Assembly: GCA_030704615.1 (NCBI GenBank)
Contig: CM060731.1
Coordinates: 72,646,756 to 72,710,755 of the forward strand
Origin: Takakia lepidozioides
Taxonomy: Eukaryota > Streptophyta > Takakiopsida > Takakiales > Takakiaceae
Direction: 5' to 3'
Length of the DNA stretch: 64,000 bases
Each line of letters opens with the position of its first letter. Within the stretch, counting starts at the first letter, position 1. Both the position numbers and the translations under genes were made by a program. The notes beneath the pieces were generated by a model. That model saw only the letters and a list, made by a program, of their open reading frames with translations, searched no databases and was not told the origin of the DNA. Of this stretch, positions 45,610 to 56,892 are shown one piece after another.

Positions 45610-46177
45610 ATTGATTATTCATCCTACGGATGAAAAATCGGGCTCTGCCCTAGGGTGTCTCTCCCGCTGTCAGCTGCATTTCTCGTGCTGCTGAGCTCGC
45701 GAGTTATGGCGTCTGAGCCCTGCTGCTACCCTGTCTGCTGCTTCATGCCAGACGAGCTCCTAGGGATGCGCAATGGCGGCGTTTTGTCTCTTCTCACAGG
45801 CGGGAGAACCTGCTGTGATGGCATCATCCCTTTCCCTCCTCTGGCTTTTATGTTTCGCAGCGGCGCTTTGGTGGGGAAGTATATCGCTCCCTCTCCCTTC
45901 TTAGACATAGCATTTGTATGCTTCGCTTCTCCCTAGCTGTGCTGGAGGTGACGTGTTGGTGGCGATGGCGCAGTGTTACCTTTCCCAATCGCTCAAGGTG
46001 TTTTTGGCGATTAGGGTTCCTTTTACTTCATATCTTTCTCTCTTGTCTCTTAGGGTTCTTAGTTGACATCGATAACAAGTGTAGGGGTCTGTGATTCACC
46101 TGGGGTTCCACAATCCTCACTAACCCATTGGTTTTTATGGGGGCTTGTGATGGGACCAGGTGAAGATCCCTACCTAC
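45610..46177. other. No gene supported
   Basis: A plus-strand frame (45655-45936) is open with a hydrophobic start, but it begins at a non-ATG codon and resembles nothing known. It is treated as non-coding flank of the LTR at 46178. Confidence 0.4.
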
Positions 46178-46787
46178 TGTCACGGACATAGCCCAGAGGA
46201 ACTTACCAGGAGTAAATACCAGAAGTTACCAAGTTATCATGTATCGGAAGTTACCATGATTTACCATGATCTACCATGATTTACCATTACTTATCAAGTT
46301 ATCGGGAGTTTACCAAATTACCAAGAGTAACTTAGGAAACTACTCAGGAAACTTCATTTGGAAGAAACTTTTCCATCAAGATACCTCCTTTGTTTAAGGA
46401 AGCTTCTCCATCAAGAAATCTTTGTTTAATCTTAGAAACTTCTCCAGCAAGAAACCTCCATAGGGGAAACTTCTTGGGGAAGCTTCTTAGTAGCCAGTAT
46501 ATATAGGAGGCGAGACTGGACACTCTTCAGTTTCGCCAACACAAGTTCAAGCTACTCTTGTTCCAAGTCCAGTACTCCAGTCCAGCTTCCAGTATCAATT
46601 CCAGTTTTCAGCATTCCAGTATCCGAGTTGAGTTCCAGTATTTGTACTCTTGTCCATTGTTATAAAGATCATCTGGATTCATGTTCACCTACCATGCATT
46701 CGGCCATGCCGACCTTGACTTCTTGCCTAGTCTTGTACCTCTAGTCTGATCTCTTGTTTGTGTTCTGTCATGTTCTCGTCCTTGACA
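46178..46787 (+). repeat. 5' LTR of the outer chromovirus
   Basis: It starts TGTCACGGACATAG, matching 63471, and probably ends ...CGTCCTTGACA at 46787, giving about 610 bp. It contains CAGTATATATAGGAGG as the TATA box at about 46495. The start is confirmed by the second copy; the end is inferred from the TG...CA rule because the 3' copy is cut by the window. Confidence 0.85.
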
Positions 46788-46825
46788 GTTTGACGAGACT
46801 AAAGTTTGTTCTTTAGTTAGTTAAG

Positions 46826-47593
46826 ATGGAATGCACATTTGCGGAAATGGTCACCATATTGCAGAGTCTTCAACTCCAGATGCAAGATCTTCGTACATCT
46901 ACCGCCCAATTGCAAGCTGATCAATCTCAAGATCTTGGCAACGTTCTCCACAATTTGTAACAACAAATTTCAGAATTAAAGGAGTCGAACAATGGATCTT
47001 CAACCATACGAGTCTCTACTGCAACAGCTCCTACTGTAAAGGTTCATCTTCAACAGAGTATGAGAGAACCAAAGATCAGTATGCCCGAAAAATTTGATGG
47101 GACAAGATCAAGATTTCGCGGTTTTGTTCAACAAATACGACTGTTCCTACGACTACATCCGCAACGCTACCCCGATGAAGGTATTCAAATGGGGTCCGTG
47201 GGCACCATTTTATCAAGCATTGCCATATCTTGGTTTGTACCGCTGTTAGAACAAAATTCGCATTTACTATACAATTTTGAAGCATTCATGTCCGAGTTCA
47301 CTGCAACATTTGGAGAAAATGATAGGGAGAGAGTTGCAGAGACAAAGATGCGAAATCTTCGACAAGGAGCATGTCCTACTTCCGTTTATGCTGCCGAATT
47401 TCGACAACTTGCATGCGACCTTGACTGGAATGAGAAGAGCCTCATTAGTCAATTTCGATGTGGACTAAAGGAGGATGTAAAAGATTTGTTGCTGACAATG
47501 CCAAACGTAAGCACACTGAGCGAATTCATCACCCAAGTCATTGCATGCGATAATCGTTTGTTCAAAAGACGTCAAGAGAAGCGATCTGGATGA
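46826..47593 (+). pseudogene. Chromovirus gag
   Basis: An ATG at 46826 begins MECTFAEMVTILQSLQLQMQ; a TAA at 46958 stands where CAA is expected. The frame reopens through SMREPKISMPEKFDGTRSRF and AAEFRQLACDLDWNEKSLIS, a Retrotrans_gag capsid. A TGA at 47591 ends it; a degraded zinc knuckle (LCFYCGEGDHITLNYPNK, last cysteine lost) follows another TGA at about 47732. Confidence 0.85.
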
Positions 47594-47730
47594 TCGACGA
47601 TGCATCATGCCGCTGCTACTACTGCACCAAACACAATGATTCAGCAGACATCCAGTAGTGATCCTATGCAGATTGATGCTATCCCATTCAAGCCATTGAC
47701 GCCACAAGAAAAACAAAGACGACGCTCGAA

Positions 47731-49786
47731 TTGATTATGCTTCTATTGCGGAGAAGGAGATCACATAACATTAAACTACCCCAACAAGAGAAGATTCAAA
47801 GCTCGGGGCGCAACTCAAGTGTTCGATACGAGGAGGTCGGAAAACGAAGATGTCCAGTCACAGTAGGGACCATGCGGCTGGACACCACAAATTCCTCACA
47901 AAAAAAAGGTCTCTTTCTACCTCCAGACCCTGCACCTTGCTTCAAAGTTCCTGTAAAAATCAGAGTACAAAATCGAGATATCTCTGTAGAAGCACTTTTG
48001 GACTCAGGGGCTTCAGCATGTTTTATTGACAAAAACTTTGCAAAGCAACACAATTTAACGCTCGTAAAGAAGAAACTCTCGACCCCCGTTGAAGTCATCG
48101 ATGGACGACCGTTAGCATCAGGAAATGTTGACCATGAAACTCGACCACTTGAAGTGAAGCTTGAAGATCAAGCATCTCATATTGTTTTCAACATCATCCA
48201 GTTTCTAACGAATCATGTCATCCTTGGACTTCCCTGGTTCGTACTTCACAATCCTGACGCGAAAAAATTCTGCAAGACGAAAATGTAGAAATATCAAAGG
48301 TATTCAACCCTTGTTCCTTGGAGCTAGAGCTTTCATGAGAGCTACCAAAAAGGATGTGACATTCGCACTTTATGCGACTCCGATCAAGACCACAACAGAC
48401 AAAGGTACTTCGACATTACCCACTCAATATCAAGATTTCAAGGATGTCTTCGAGAAGAAAAATGCAGACATATTGCTAGAACATCGACCTTATGACTGTA
48501 CAATTGAGTTACAAGAAAGAGCCCAACCACCATTCGGCCCAATCTATAACTTATCCCAGACGGAGTTGACTGCATTATGTGAGTACATTGATGAAAATTT
48601 GTCAAAGAACTTCATCCGACATTCAAAATCACCTGTGGGGGCGCATATCTTATTTGTGAAAAAGAATGACGGATCATTACACATGTATCGCGGTTTCAAC
48701 AAAGTCACAATTAAGAATCGTTATCCGTTGCCGCTGATTTCTGGGCTTCTCGACCAACTGGGACGAGCAAAGATTTTCACCAAAATTGACTTGAGAGGAG
48801 CTTATAACCTTGTACGGATAAAAGAAAGAGACGAATGGAAAACAACTTTTCGAACAAGGTATGGACATTTTGAATACAGTGTTATGCCTTTCAGTCTTAC
48901 AAATGCTTCAGCAATTTCCAACATATGATGAATGACATCTTTCGAGAATTTTTAGATGACTTTGTAGTCATCTATTTGACACGACATTTTGATATTTTCA
49001 CAGAATGAAGAAGAACATGGCCGCCATGTACGCCTTGTCCTTGATAAATTAAGAGAAATAGGACTATATGCCAAATTGGAAAAATGTATTTTCCATCAAT
49101 CTGAGGTCGAATTTCTGGGCTACATTATTTCCGACAAAGACGTCTTTATGGATCAGAAGAAAATACAAACCGTCATCGAGTGGATTAAACCAACTTCGGT
49201 CTGAGATGTACAATATTTTCTGGGATTTGCAAATTTCTATAGAATCTTCATCAAGGACTACTCCAAAATTGCTGCACCATTGACACGATTCACAGGGAAG
49301 GACAAATTTGTATGGGACGAGAAGGCTGACCAAGCATTTGAAAGGCTGAAGCAGACATTTACAACAGCTCTAATACTGGTGCATGCAGACCCATCTAAAC
49401 CATTCTTTTTGGAAGCAGATGCATCAGACTTTGCACTTGGCGCGGTACTCTCTCAATACGGTACAGATGGCCGACTCCACCCTGTTGGTTTTCGTTCTCG
49501 CAAATTTTCCGCTGCAGAGATCAATTATGAAATCCATGATAAAGAACTTCTAGCGATTATCGATGCTTTTGAGGAGTGGCGTCATCTATTGGAGGGAGCT
49601 AAACATCATGTCACTGTCTACACCGATCACAAAAACCTCGAGTATTTTATGAGTGCTCGTGTTTTGAATCGACATCAAGCGAGATGGAGTATGTCACTAA
49701 CAAGGTTTGATTTTATTATTACCTACCATCCCGGACATCTTCAAGAAAAATCAGATGCTTGTCAAGTTATTTTACCACTAGTGTGA
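47731..49786 (+). pseudogene. Chromovirus protease, reverse transcriptase and RNase H
   Basis: Protease: VEALLDSGASACFIDKNFAK. Reverse transcriptase: [53 protein letters not shown]. At 48970-48990 the catalytic YLDDI box is destroyed: the sequence reads VVIYLTRHFD with a frameshift, and another break lies just before it. A TGA at 49202 follows TSV, where an arginine codon CGA is expected before DVQYFLGFANFY. RNase H: FFLEADASDFALGAVLSQYG and YTDHKNLEYFM are intact. The frame ends in the nested insertion at 49760. Confidence 0.9.
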
Positions 49787-50088
49787 AGTTAGCTAGAAAA
49801 TAGCAAGCTTTTATATATTGACATTTGGGATTGACCCAAGTGTCAATCCAGGGGCCAATACATGTTTGGGCACCTAACGTTGTTATCTTCACGGCAGATC
49901 GTGGTGGGCTCATCTTTCTCAAGTTGAGCCTCACCGCGCCTAGCTATGGCGCCGTAGTGTGGATTCCCCATGGCGTGGGGTGGACTTGGCTTGACTTGTA
50001 TTTAGGTAATGAGTTTATATATGCATGAGTTTATGCTTCAGCTTTGTGAGCTCGCATGAGCTTGTGCTTGTATTCTTCTTCTTTATCA
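49760..50088 (+). repeat. LTR start region shared by both ends (329 bp)
   Basis: This stretch matches 61150-61478 over the same 329 bp, with few differences. It contains TTTTATATATTG as a possible TATA box at about 49810. After 50088 the two copies part: here the sequence continues CTCGAGAAAGATGAG, as in related LTRs; the 3' copy switches to TTGTGAGTGG. The full 5' LTR length is therefore not defined. Confidence 0.85.
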
Positions 50089-52845
50089 CTCGAGAAAGAT
50101 GAGATCGTATCTGTGAGTGCCAGATACGAGTTAGTTGTAGCACTTGTGGTTTTTGCTTGAGAATAAGAGAAACCAAGTTGTTATGCAAGGAGCACCGTGG
50201 AGCTCTTGGTTGTTAGTAGCGGAGGCGATGTGGGTTACGAGGTGGTAGACCTTGGCATTCGATCTTCAGCTTCCGAGATGACAGCACCATGCTGCAGGTA
50301 ATTCCAGAGCACCTTGATGGTTTCAGATTGTGTACATGCATGAGCAAGCACGATTGGGAAGAGGACCAGTCAAGAGCAGGTTATAGTGGCTTTGGTGGCA
50401 AAGCTGAGAACTGGACTTGGGAATGCGAGCTTTCATTGTGTGAAAGATTGCAAGACCAAACGAAAGGGCTGATTTGGCTTGGGGCAAATCAGTGCACTTT
50501 GTGGAATATGTTGAGAGTGGGTTTCAATCTCAAGCTTCAGCATTGAGATGGCTCTTGTCATGGCAAGAGCAGGGCTGGAACAGGAGCTAAGAGGTGCGGC
50601 AAGGCCATGGAATGTGCACCTAGGGTTTCAGAGCTTGGAAGAAAAGCTCTTGCACCACAAGAGGAGTGTCTTGTGGCTGGAAATGTAAGCCTTAAGGTTT
50701 CAGGAGCTTGGCAAAGGTTGTGGAGTGCTTAGTATTGTCTTAGAGAGCATCAATGAGCCAAGGAGCCAAGATAGGGGCTGATACCTCTTGTGTGAAGAGG
50801 TTGCATGTGTGGAGCATGTATTCAGCTCATTGAAGCTTCCATCTTCAAGCTTGGAGGGCAAGCAAGAAAGAGGGAAGGGGCTGGTTTCCATGTAGGGCAT
50901 GTGTGGAGCATGCTTCCAGCCCGCTGAAATTTGTATTTTCAGGTTGGTGGGTGCAAGAAAGGAAGCAAAGGGGCTGATTCTCTTGTGGTGAGAGTGGGGC
51001 ATGTGTGGAGCATGCCTTCAGTCCATTAGGCTTTTGTTTTTAAGCTTTAAAGAACTAGAAGAGAAGGTAAGGGGCTGATCTGCTCTTATGTGACAGTCCG
51101 ACACTTGTAGAGCGTGTTCTTAGTTGGGGTTTCAACCTCAAGCCTAGATAGAGCATGGCTCTTGAAGTGGCAGATGTAGGGGGCTGGAATAGGCTCTAAA
51201 ACAGATGCTATGGCCAAGGAAAACGCTTGAATGAGTGCTCACAAGGGCTAGAAACCAGCAAGGCTTGGTTGTTTGCCATTGAGTTTAGTGGCGTGTTTAG
51301 GGAGTCTAAGTGAGAAAGAAGGCTTGGTTTGTGGCAACCATCTTCCTTAGGCTTAAGGCTACTATTGGTGGTGTGTGGGAGCCGAAAAAGCAAGAATACC
51401 TTGCTGATTTCTTCACTGCCGCCATAGCTCAGTGCAAAGAAGCCTAGGGTCCAAGAGACACAAACCCTAGCTTGGCGTGGCTAAACCCCTTGGAGAAATG
51501 GCTAAACTGCCATGAGTGGCCATGGATGGGGCTGGCTGTGCCCTGTGGCTTGTGGGGCCGTGAGGGGCTATGACAGGCTATTCCATGTGGCCCGTGGGGC
51601 TGTGACGGGCTGTGCCATGTGGCCTATGGGGCTGTGACGAGCTGTAAGGGGCTGTGACAGGCTGTGCCCTGTGACCCCTGTGACCTGTGTAGGGCTGTGA
51701 CAGGCTGTGAGGGGCTGCGCCTGTGGCCTATGGGGCTGTGACGGGCTGTGACAGGCTGTGGCCTTTGGGGCTGTGACCCCTCTTACCTGTGTAGGGCTGT
51801 GAGGGGCTCTGACAGGCTGTGGCCTTTGGGGCTGTGACCCTTGTGACCTGTGTAGGGTTGTGACAGGCTGTGAGGGGCTGTGACAGGCTGTGGCCTGTGG
51901 CCTGTGGGGCTGTGACGGGCTGTGATAGGCTATGACAGGCTGTGGCCTTTGGGGCTGTGACCCCTCTGACCTGTGTAGGGCTGTGATGGGCTGTCACAGG
52001 CTGCGGCCTGTGGGGCTGTGACCCTGTGAACTGTGTAGGGCTGTGACAGGCTGTGGCCTGTGTGGGGTTGTGACGGCTGTGACCAGTGAGCTGTGTGGGC
52101 TTGTGCTGGTCTGTGGTGGCCCGTGTTGACCTGTGGACGGCCTGTGCTGACTTGTGGAGGCACTGGTGGACTGCCTAAGGACTGGCATGTGGTCTTGAAG
52201 GCCGAATTTTAAAGCTCGTGGAGGGCGGTTTGAGGAGTATCTTCATGATATTCCCATGGTCATGCAAGTGATGGAAGAGAGGAGAGGAAGAGTGTTGGGA
52301 TGAGGGCATGCTAGGGTTAGGCATTGCTTTAGCTTCTTTTCTTCGTAGTTTCCACCCTCTCATTAGGCCAAGACCTTTCCGTAGGTGGAGGCAAGAGTCA
52401 GTCCGGGTTTGGGCTGGGGTGTCCTTGCAGGAGCAACACCGTGGAGTTGTTTTTGGTGTGGGGGAGTTGTCGTTCTGATTTCTTGTGTTTGGATCCCCTC
52501 CATACCTGCATGCTTGGCTATGCGCCATGCTAGTTTTGTGTGGGCGCTTGTTTTTATAGTTGATTGGTCCAGATTTGATCACCGGCCAGTCCTAGAGCAT
52601 GCTGTCGATGGTGAGGCTGGGGTGATGACCAGCCAGACCATCATTGTTTCTCCTGTGGTGAGGTTGGAGGTGATGACCAGCCAACCATAGGAGTGCTTGC
52701 GGTGGATGCAGGTACAAGTGTAGGCTATGTTAGGAACATAGTATTCCAAACCATAAGCCGCAGCAGGTTCTCTACCCGGTTACTTTGTGGAGAGGGATTA
52801 GGGACATGTTCATGACCGGTTGAATGACAGTTTGTCAACACGGAG
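50089..52845 (+). other. Rest of 5' LTR and untranslated leader
   Basis: No coding region. The part at 52380-52530 is homologous to the minus-strand element's leader (9480-9660). Related phrases (GCATGTGTGGAGCATG) recur at about 50805, 50898 and 50998 in a block of roughly 90-100-bp imperfect repeats. The primer-binding site was not located. Confidence 0.65.
51535..52165. repeat. Minisatellite of GGGCTGTGACAGGCTGTGG-type units
   Basis: About 0.6 kb of tandem, strongly strand-asymmetric G/T-rich repeats made from GGGCTGTGAC, GGCTGTGACAGGCTGTG and GTGACCTGTGTAGGGCTG. It is non-coding, inside the leader. Confidence 0.9.
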
Positions 52846-54531
52846 GTGCCACAAGTTGTTGGGGATAGTGCCGGTTTGAGCACTAGCGATACTAGTGGGT
52901 ACACGAGACGAGGTGTGCGATTTAGGCCACCTTCACCTCCTGTGTCTTCTACGGAAGGTTCTGATTCGGATTGTGAATCAGGAGGACTCGTACCGGCGGT
53001 GCAAGTGGTTTCCTTGCCATTGTTGTGGGACACAATGGAGGAGATGTATGGAGCTACCAAGGGGCTACAAAGGTACTCTGGGGCGGTGGGCACCATCGAG
53101 TTGGATGATTTTATCCAAGAGTTTGATAGTTGGTGTGATTTGCAGCAAATGCGCAATCCACAACTATTTACGCCTTTCATGGCATAGAAGGGGCTATTTC
53201 AGTACCTTGAGGGGCCGCCTATGGATGATTACCATGAGTTCAGGCGGGGGCATGAGGTTGAGATCAAGGAGTAGAGGATGTACTGGTCACCCGACTATGT
53301 CTCCATCACTAGGGGCACTAGAGCCACGAGGGCAGTGGCTACACCTGCCGCTGCACCGGCAGCTTCAGCAAGCAACAGTGGGACTAGTGGGACTGGTGGT
53401 ACAGTAGCTACAATGTCCACCCAAGCCACTACCGCACCAGCACTAGTACCCGTGCCTGCCTTCAACCCTATTGTGGAGTTCTTCGAAGAGTTGAGAGGGA
53501 ACTACCAAAGGGTGATGATAGAGAAGTTGCGAAGCTTGCAAGAGTTCCAACGGAAGCCAACCGAGAGCTTGAGGAAGGCTTTCACTCGCATGAGGCGCTT
53601 GATAAATGTAACCCAAGGGGTTACGGAAGCTTAGGTAGTCCAATTCTGGTATGGGATATTGGACAAGGAGCTGAGGAGAAGGGTGCGGGATGCAACTCTC
53701 CTACAAGCGGCCCAACCCACCTTAGCAAATATGTTTTTGCTGGCAGAGCGGATAGAGCTCAACATGGTGGAGGAACGAGTGGTCATGGTGGGATTTACTA
53801 AGGAGACACCACGGGGTAGTGGTGCTCCTAGCCAACCACTACCTCAATGTGCTCAAGGCAACAAGGGGGCTCAGGTGAAGCTCAGGGAAGGGCAGAGAGG
53901 ACCTCAGATGCAGGGGTCTCTCCCTTCATTTGCAGGTCAACAACAGGGGGATGTGGTGTGCTGGACATGTGGAGGACCCCATGTCAAGAAGGATTGCCCA
54001 GAGAGAGGCAAAGGGCCGGCACATGCACAGCCTGCACAGTTGCAGTGTGGGCATTGTGGCAAGCACGGGCATGGAGAGGCCCAGTGTTATGGTTTGCATC
54101 CTGACTTGCGTCCAGGCCAGTTCCAAAGGAACAATGGTGGCCGGAGGCAAGGTGGAGTAGCCCAGAGAGGACGAGGTGGCCAGGCACGAGGTGCAGGCCA
54201 AGGGCAAGCTCAACATGGCCAAGGTCGCTGAGGTCAGGGTGTTGACCAAGGCATGGCCAACCGGCTTCAGCAGCTAGAGCAGAGGCTCGCTGCCATGGCT
54301 ACAGCTCAGGTGGTACCGGCTCCAAGGCCGGATGGTCCACCTCCTGCTCCTAAGGGAGGAGATATGGGAGGCATGGGATTCAAGTGTGGAGCAGCACTAC
54401 CACTAGTGCAGGTGGAGTCTGCTGCAGCCGTGACTCGAGGAGCAGCACGAGTTCTTGAGCCACAAGGTGCAGAGGTGGAGTCGTGGGGAGGCAAGCCGTT
54501 ACTATGCCATTGGGGAGAGCTACACGGGTAG
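52846..54531 (+). pseudogene. Gag of the methyltransferase-carrying element
   Basis: One reading frame with four internal stops: TAG 53185, TAG about 53272, TAG 53632, TGA 54229. It encodes an acidic N-terminus with TSGYTRRGVRFRPP, LPLLWDTMEEMYGATKG, DDFIQEFDSWCDLQQM, MDDYHEFRRGHEVEIKE, a linker, FLLAERIELNMVEERVVMVG, two intact zinc knuckles (CWTCGGPHVKKDC and CGHCGKHGHGEAQC) and a glycine/arginine-rich tail. The minus-strand relative has tryptophan, tryptophan and glutamine at the first three stop positions. A frameshift follows near 54480. Confidence 0.9.
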
Positions 54532-54801
54532 CACCACTACCTAGTGTTGCCAAGGCTTTGGCAGCTAGTGTGCTGCTAGGAGCGGCCACATCTATGTGTC
54601 AGGCTCCATTGTTCTCGGCTACCATGATTGCGACGCCGGGGGTAAGACCAGCTGAGGTGTTCAGGCTGGCAGCTACACTCTGTGAGAGTGGGGAGGTTAC
54701 TTCATCTTCTGCGGAGATAGTGGGAGGTGTAGGGCCAGAGGGATCCTCGGATTTGAGGGTCAAGACTGCCACGGCGGCGCCATGGCAAGCTGCAGCTGCG
54801 G

Positions 54802-55530
54802 TTGATGGAGCTGCCAGCTAGGCCAGCCATTGAGCGCGCCATGGTGACACCTGGAGTTGTCATGTTAGACAACCAAGATGGCATTTTCTGTTTAAGTGGA
54901 CCGGTAGGCAAGAGGTACCGGCCACTGCGAGTCTCGTTGGACTCAGGAGCTCAGCCATTGATGCTGGGCAGAGCTACTATTGCAGGCTTGGGCCTCACGG
55001 AGGCGGATATGGAGCCTTATCATTTCCAGATACAGACGTCTCTGGGAGGATCGGAGCAGGCTCGGGGCATGACACGGCGTGAGTTGGCTATCAGACTATG
55101 GCCGGATTACCCTACAGATGGCTCAGTGATGCGAGCCAAGGCCATTGTGATAGACGCGGTCTCGTACGATGTCCTGGTTGGTGGGGCAATGTTGTACCCC
55201 ATGGGCTTCACCCTGGATTTTTGGGAGGAGTCAGCTTCTTATAGGCCTGGATGGCTGTTAGGGGAGGGCCAAAGTATGCAGCTCCCTGTGACGTTTATAG
55301 GAGGAGTTGCGGTTGCCCAGCGGGGCAAGATGCCGACACTAGTAGCATTCACAGCTGCAGTGACTTGGCCTAGAGAGTTGCTTGAGGGAAACGCTCATTC
55401 AGAGGATGACATACCTCCGGGAGAACAGGATGACATGTATGATATAGCGGAGTTGCCTGCCATGGTTGCTCTGACTCCATTGTGGGGCACGAGCAAGGTT
55501 TTGCAGCAGGTTGTTGATCGACGGGTGTAA
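54802..55530 (+). pseudogene. Aspartic protease and linker
   Basis: The frame contains LRVSLDSGAQPLMLGRATIA, the DSG active site of a retropepsin, at about residues 45-65, followed by a domain with RAKAIVIDAVSYDVLVGGAM, the typical second half (the ILG-like box reads LVGGA). It ends at a TAA (55528) and the same frame continues into the methyltransferase. Between gag and this frame (54480-54800) the sequence is in another frame. Confidence 0.85.
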
Positions 55531-55539
55531 CAAGCCTGG

Positions 55540-56892
55540 GTGGAGGCTTTTGTACCATCAGGAGAGGAGGAGACTGCGGGGATTGCACCAAGACCACCTC
55601 AGTTGTCTCCATTGGACACCACACCTATTGTGTGGCAGTATCCGGATGAAGGCATTTGTTTTCTGGACTTGTTTGGCGGGATCAGCACCAGATTGGCTGC
55701 TGTATTACAGGCAGATGTACGAGTTCGGCGTTACCTGTATGTGGAGAGGGATGAGACTGCACGACGCGTTTCACTTCGCCATATTACTCAGTTGGTGCAG
55801 CGGTATCCTGAGTTGTTGCCGGTGGCTGTAGTTCGTGGATATTAGCAGGCCTTGCCAGCAGACATTTTGATGATGGGGGCGCAGGATTTGGAGCGGGTTG
55901 GGTCCATTGATCTGGTAGTGGCAGGTTGGCCTTGCCAAGGGCATTCATCAGCCGGGCATAGCAATGGATTGCGAGACTCGACGTTGGGTCTGCTTTGGAA
56001 GATGGTGCGGGTTTTGCGCCACTTGCAGGTTTATCAAGCTGTATCTCCAGCATACATCTTGGAGAATGTGCCACTGATGGGCGATTCTCGGGCCAGGGTG
56101 ATGGCCAGTGTGCATCAAGTCTGGTCGTGGCTTGGGTCAGCAGTGTTGCTAGATGCAGCTACAGTGGGGTCACGGGCTCATCGTCCACGGCTATGGTGGA
56201 CTAACTTGATGCCACCCGCACTGCTCAAGCGTGCATTTGATGGGGTGCAGCGGCCAGCACATCTCACAGTGGATAGCATTCTGGACACAGGGAGGAAGTC
56301 TCAGCGTGTGAGACACGATGACCGTTCGCCTTTGGCAGTCGTCAACAAGGTGGGTCAACCACGAGCAGCATTACCTACACTGCTCAGCTTCCCAGGATCG
56401 CATGCTTTCCGGGATAGTGGACCTGGCCTCCTGTGGGATGCTCAGTTGCAGCAGTTAGTGGAGTCTAATGCTGACGAAAGTGAGCGGGCAATGGGTTTTA
56501 CCACTGGTACCACGGCGGTGTCGTCTCTTTCTGAGGCATCACGTCGTCAAGTGTTGGGGCAAGCAATGGATCTCAATTGCTTGACCTGGATTATCAGCTT
56601 GGCTATGGCTGAGCAATGCAGAGTGCGGAGTACACTTCCCTCGATGGTCTCTTTGCCTACCGAGATGGTACAGGCAGTGAGTGGGGGCAAGCATGTGAGG
56701 ACCACGGGGTGCAGGCATCCATGGCACACGTGGGAGGTGCTCGAGGTTCAGAGGGAGTTGGCAGCCAAGGTGGCGGTGATGGATAATTTTTCTCGGGTGG
56801 AGGAAGTCCTTGAGGATGAGATGATGGGGCAGGATGAGGCCTTGTCACTGACTGAGCAGGTAGGGAGTACTGCTCAAGAGGTTGCAACATAG
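55540..56892 (+). CDS. DNMT3-like cytosine-5 DNA methyltransferase domain in the pol polyprotein
   Basis: One frame with a single internal TAG (55843). Catalytic motifs occur in order. Motif I FLDLFGGIST (55660-55690, AdoMet binding); a motif II-like YLYVERDE; motif IV AGWPCQGHSSAG with the catalytic cysteine codon at 55933; motif VI YILENVPL with the glutamate at 56062; motif VIII SRAHRPRLWWTNL at about 56170; an ERAMGF...SRRQVLGQAMDL motif X at about 56485-56580. Order and wording (FGGI, HRxRxxWxN, the RRQVLG end) fit the DNMT3/DRM-like group rather than MET1 or CMT; no chromo, BAH or PWWP domain is seen. It lies between protease and reverse transcriptase, in the same frame as both, so it was made as part of Pol. 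Apart from the TAG the domain looks complete. Confidence 0.92.

Noticed and set aside
45655-45936. Open plus-strand frame with a hydrophobic, cysteine-rich start, like a small secreted protein
   Set aside because: It begins at a non-ATG codon, matches no family and lies in unassigned LTR flank.
51728-52163. Repetitive histidine/serine-rich minus-strand frames
   Set aside because: Translation of the leader minisatellite on the wrong strand.
52725-53180. Minus-strand frame of 151 residues opposite gag
   Set aside because: Complement of the plus-strand gag, which has clear homology to the second element.
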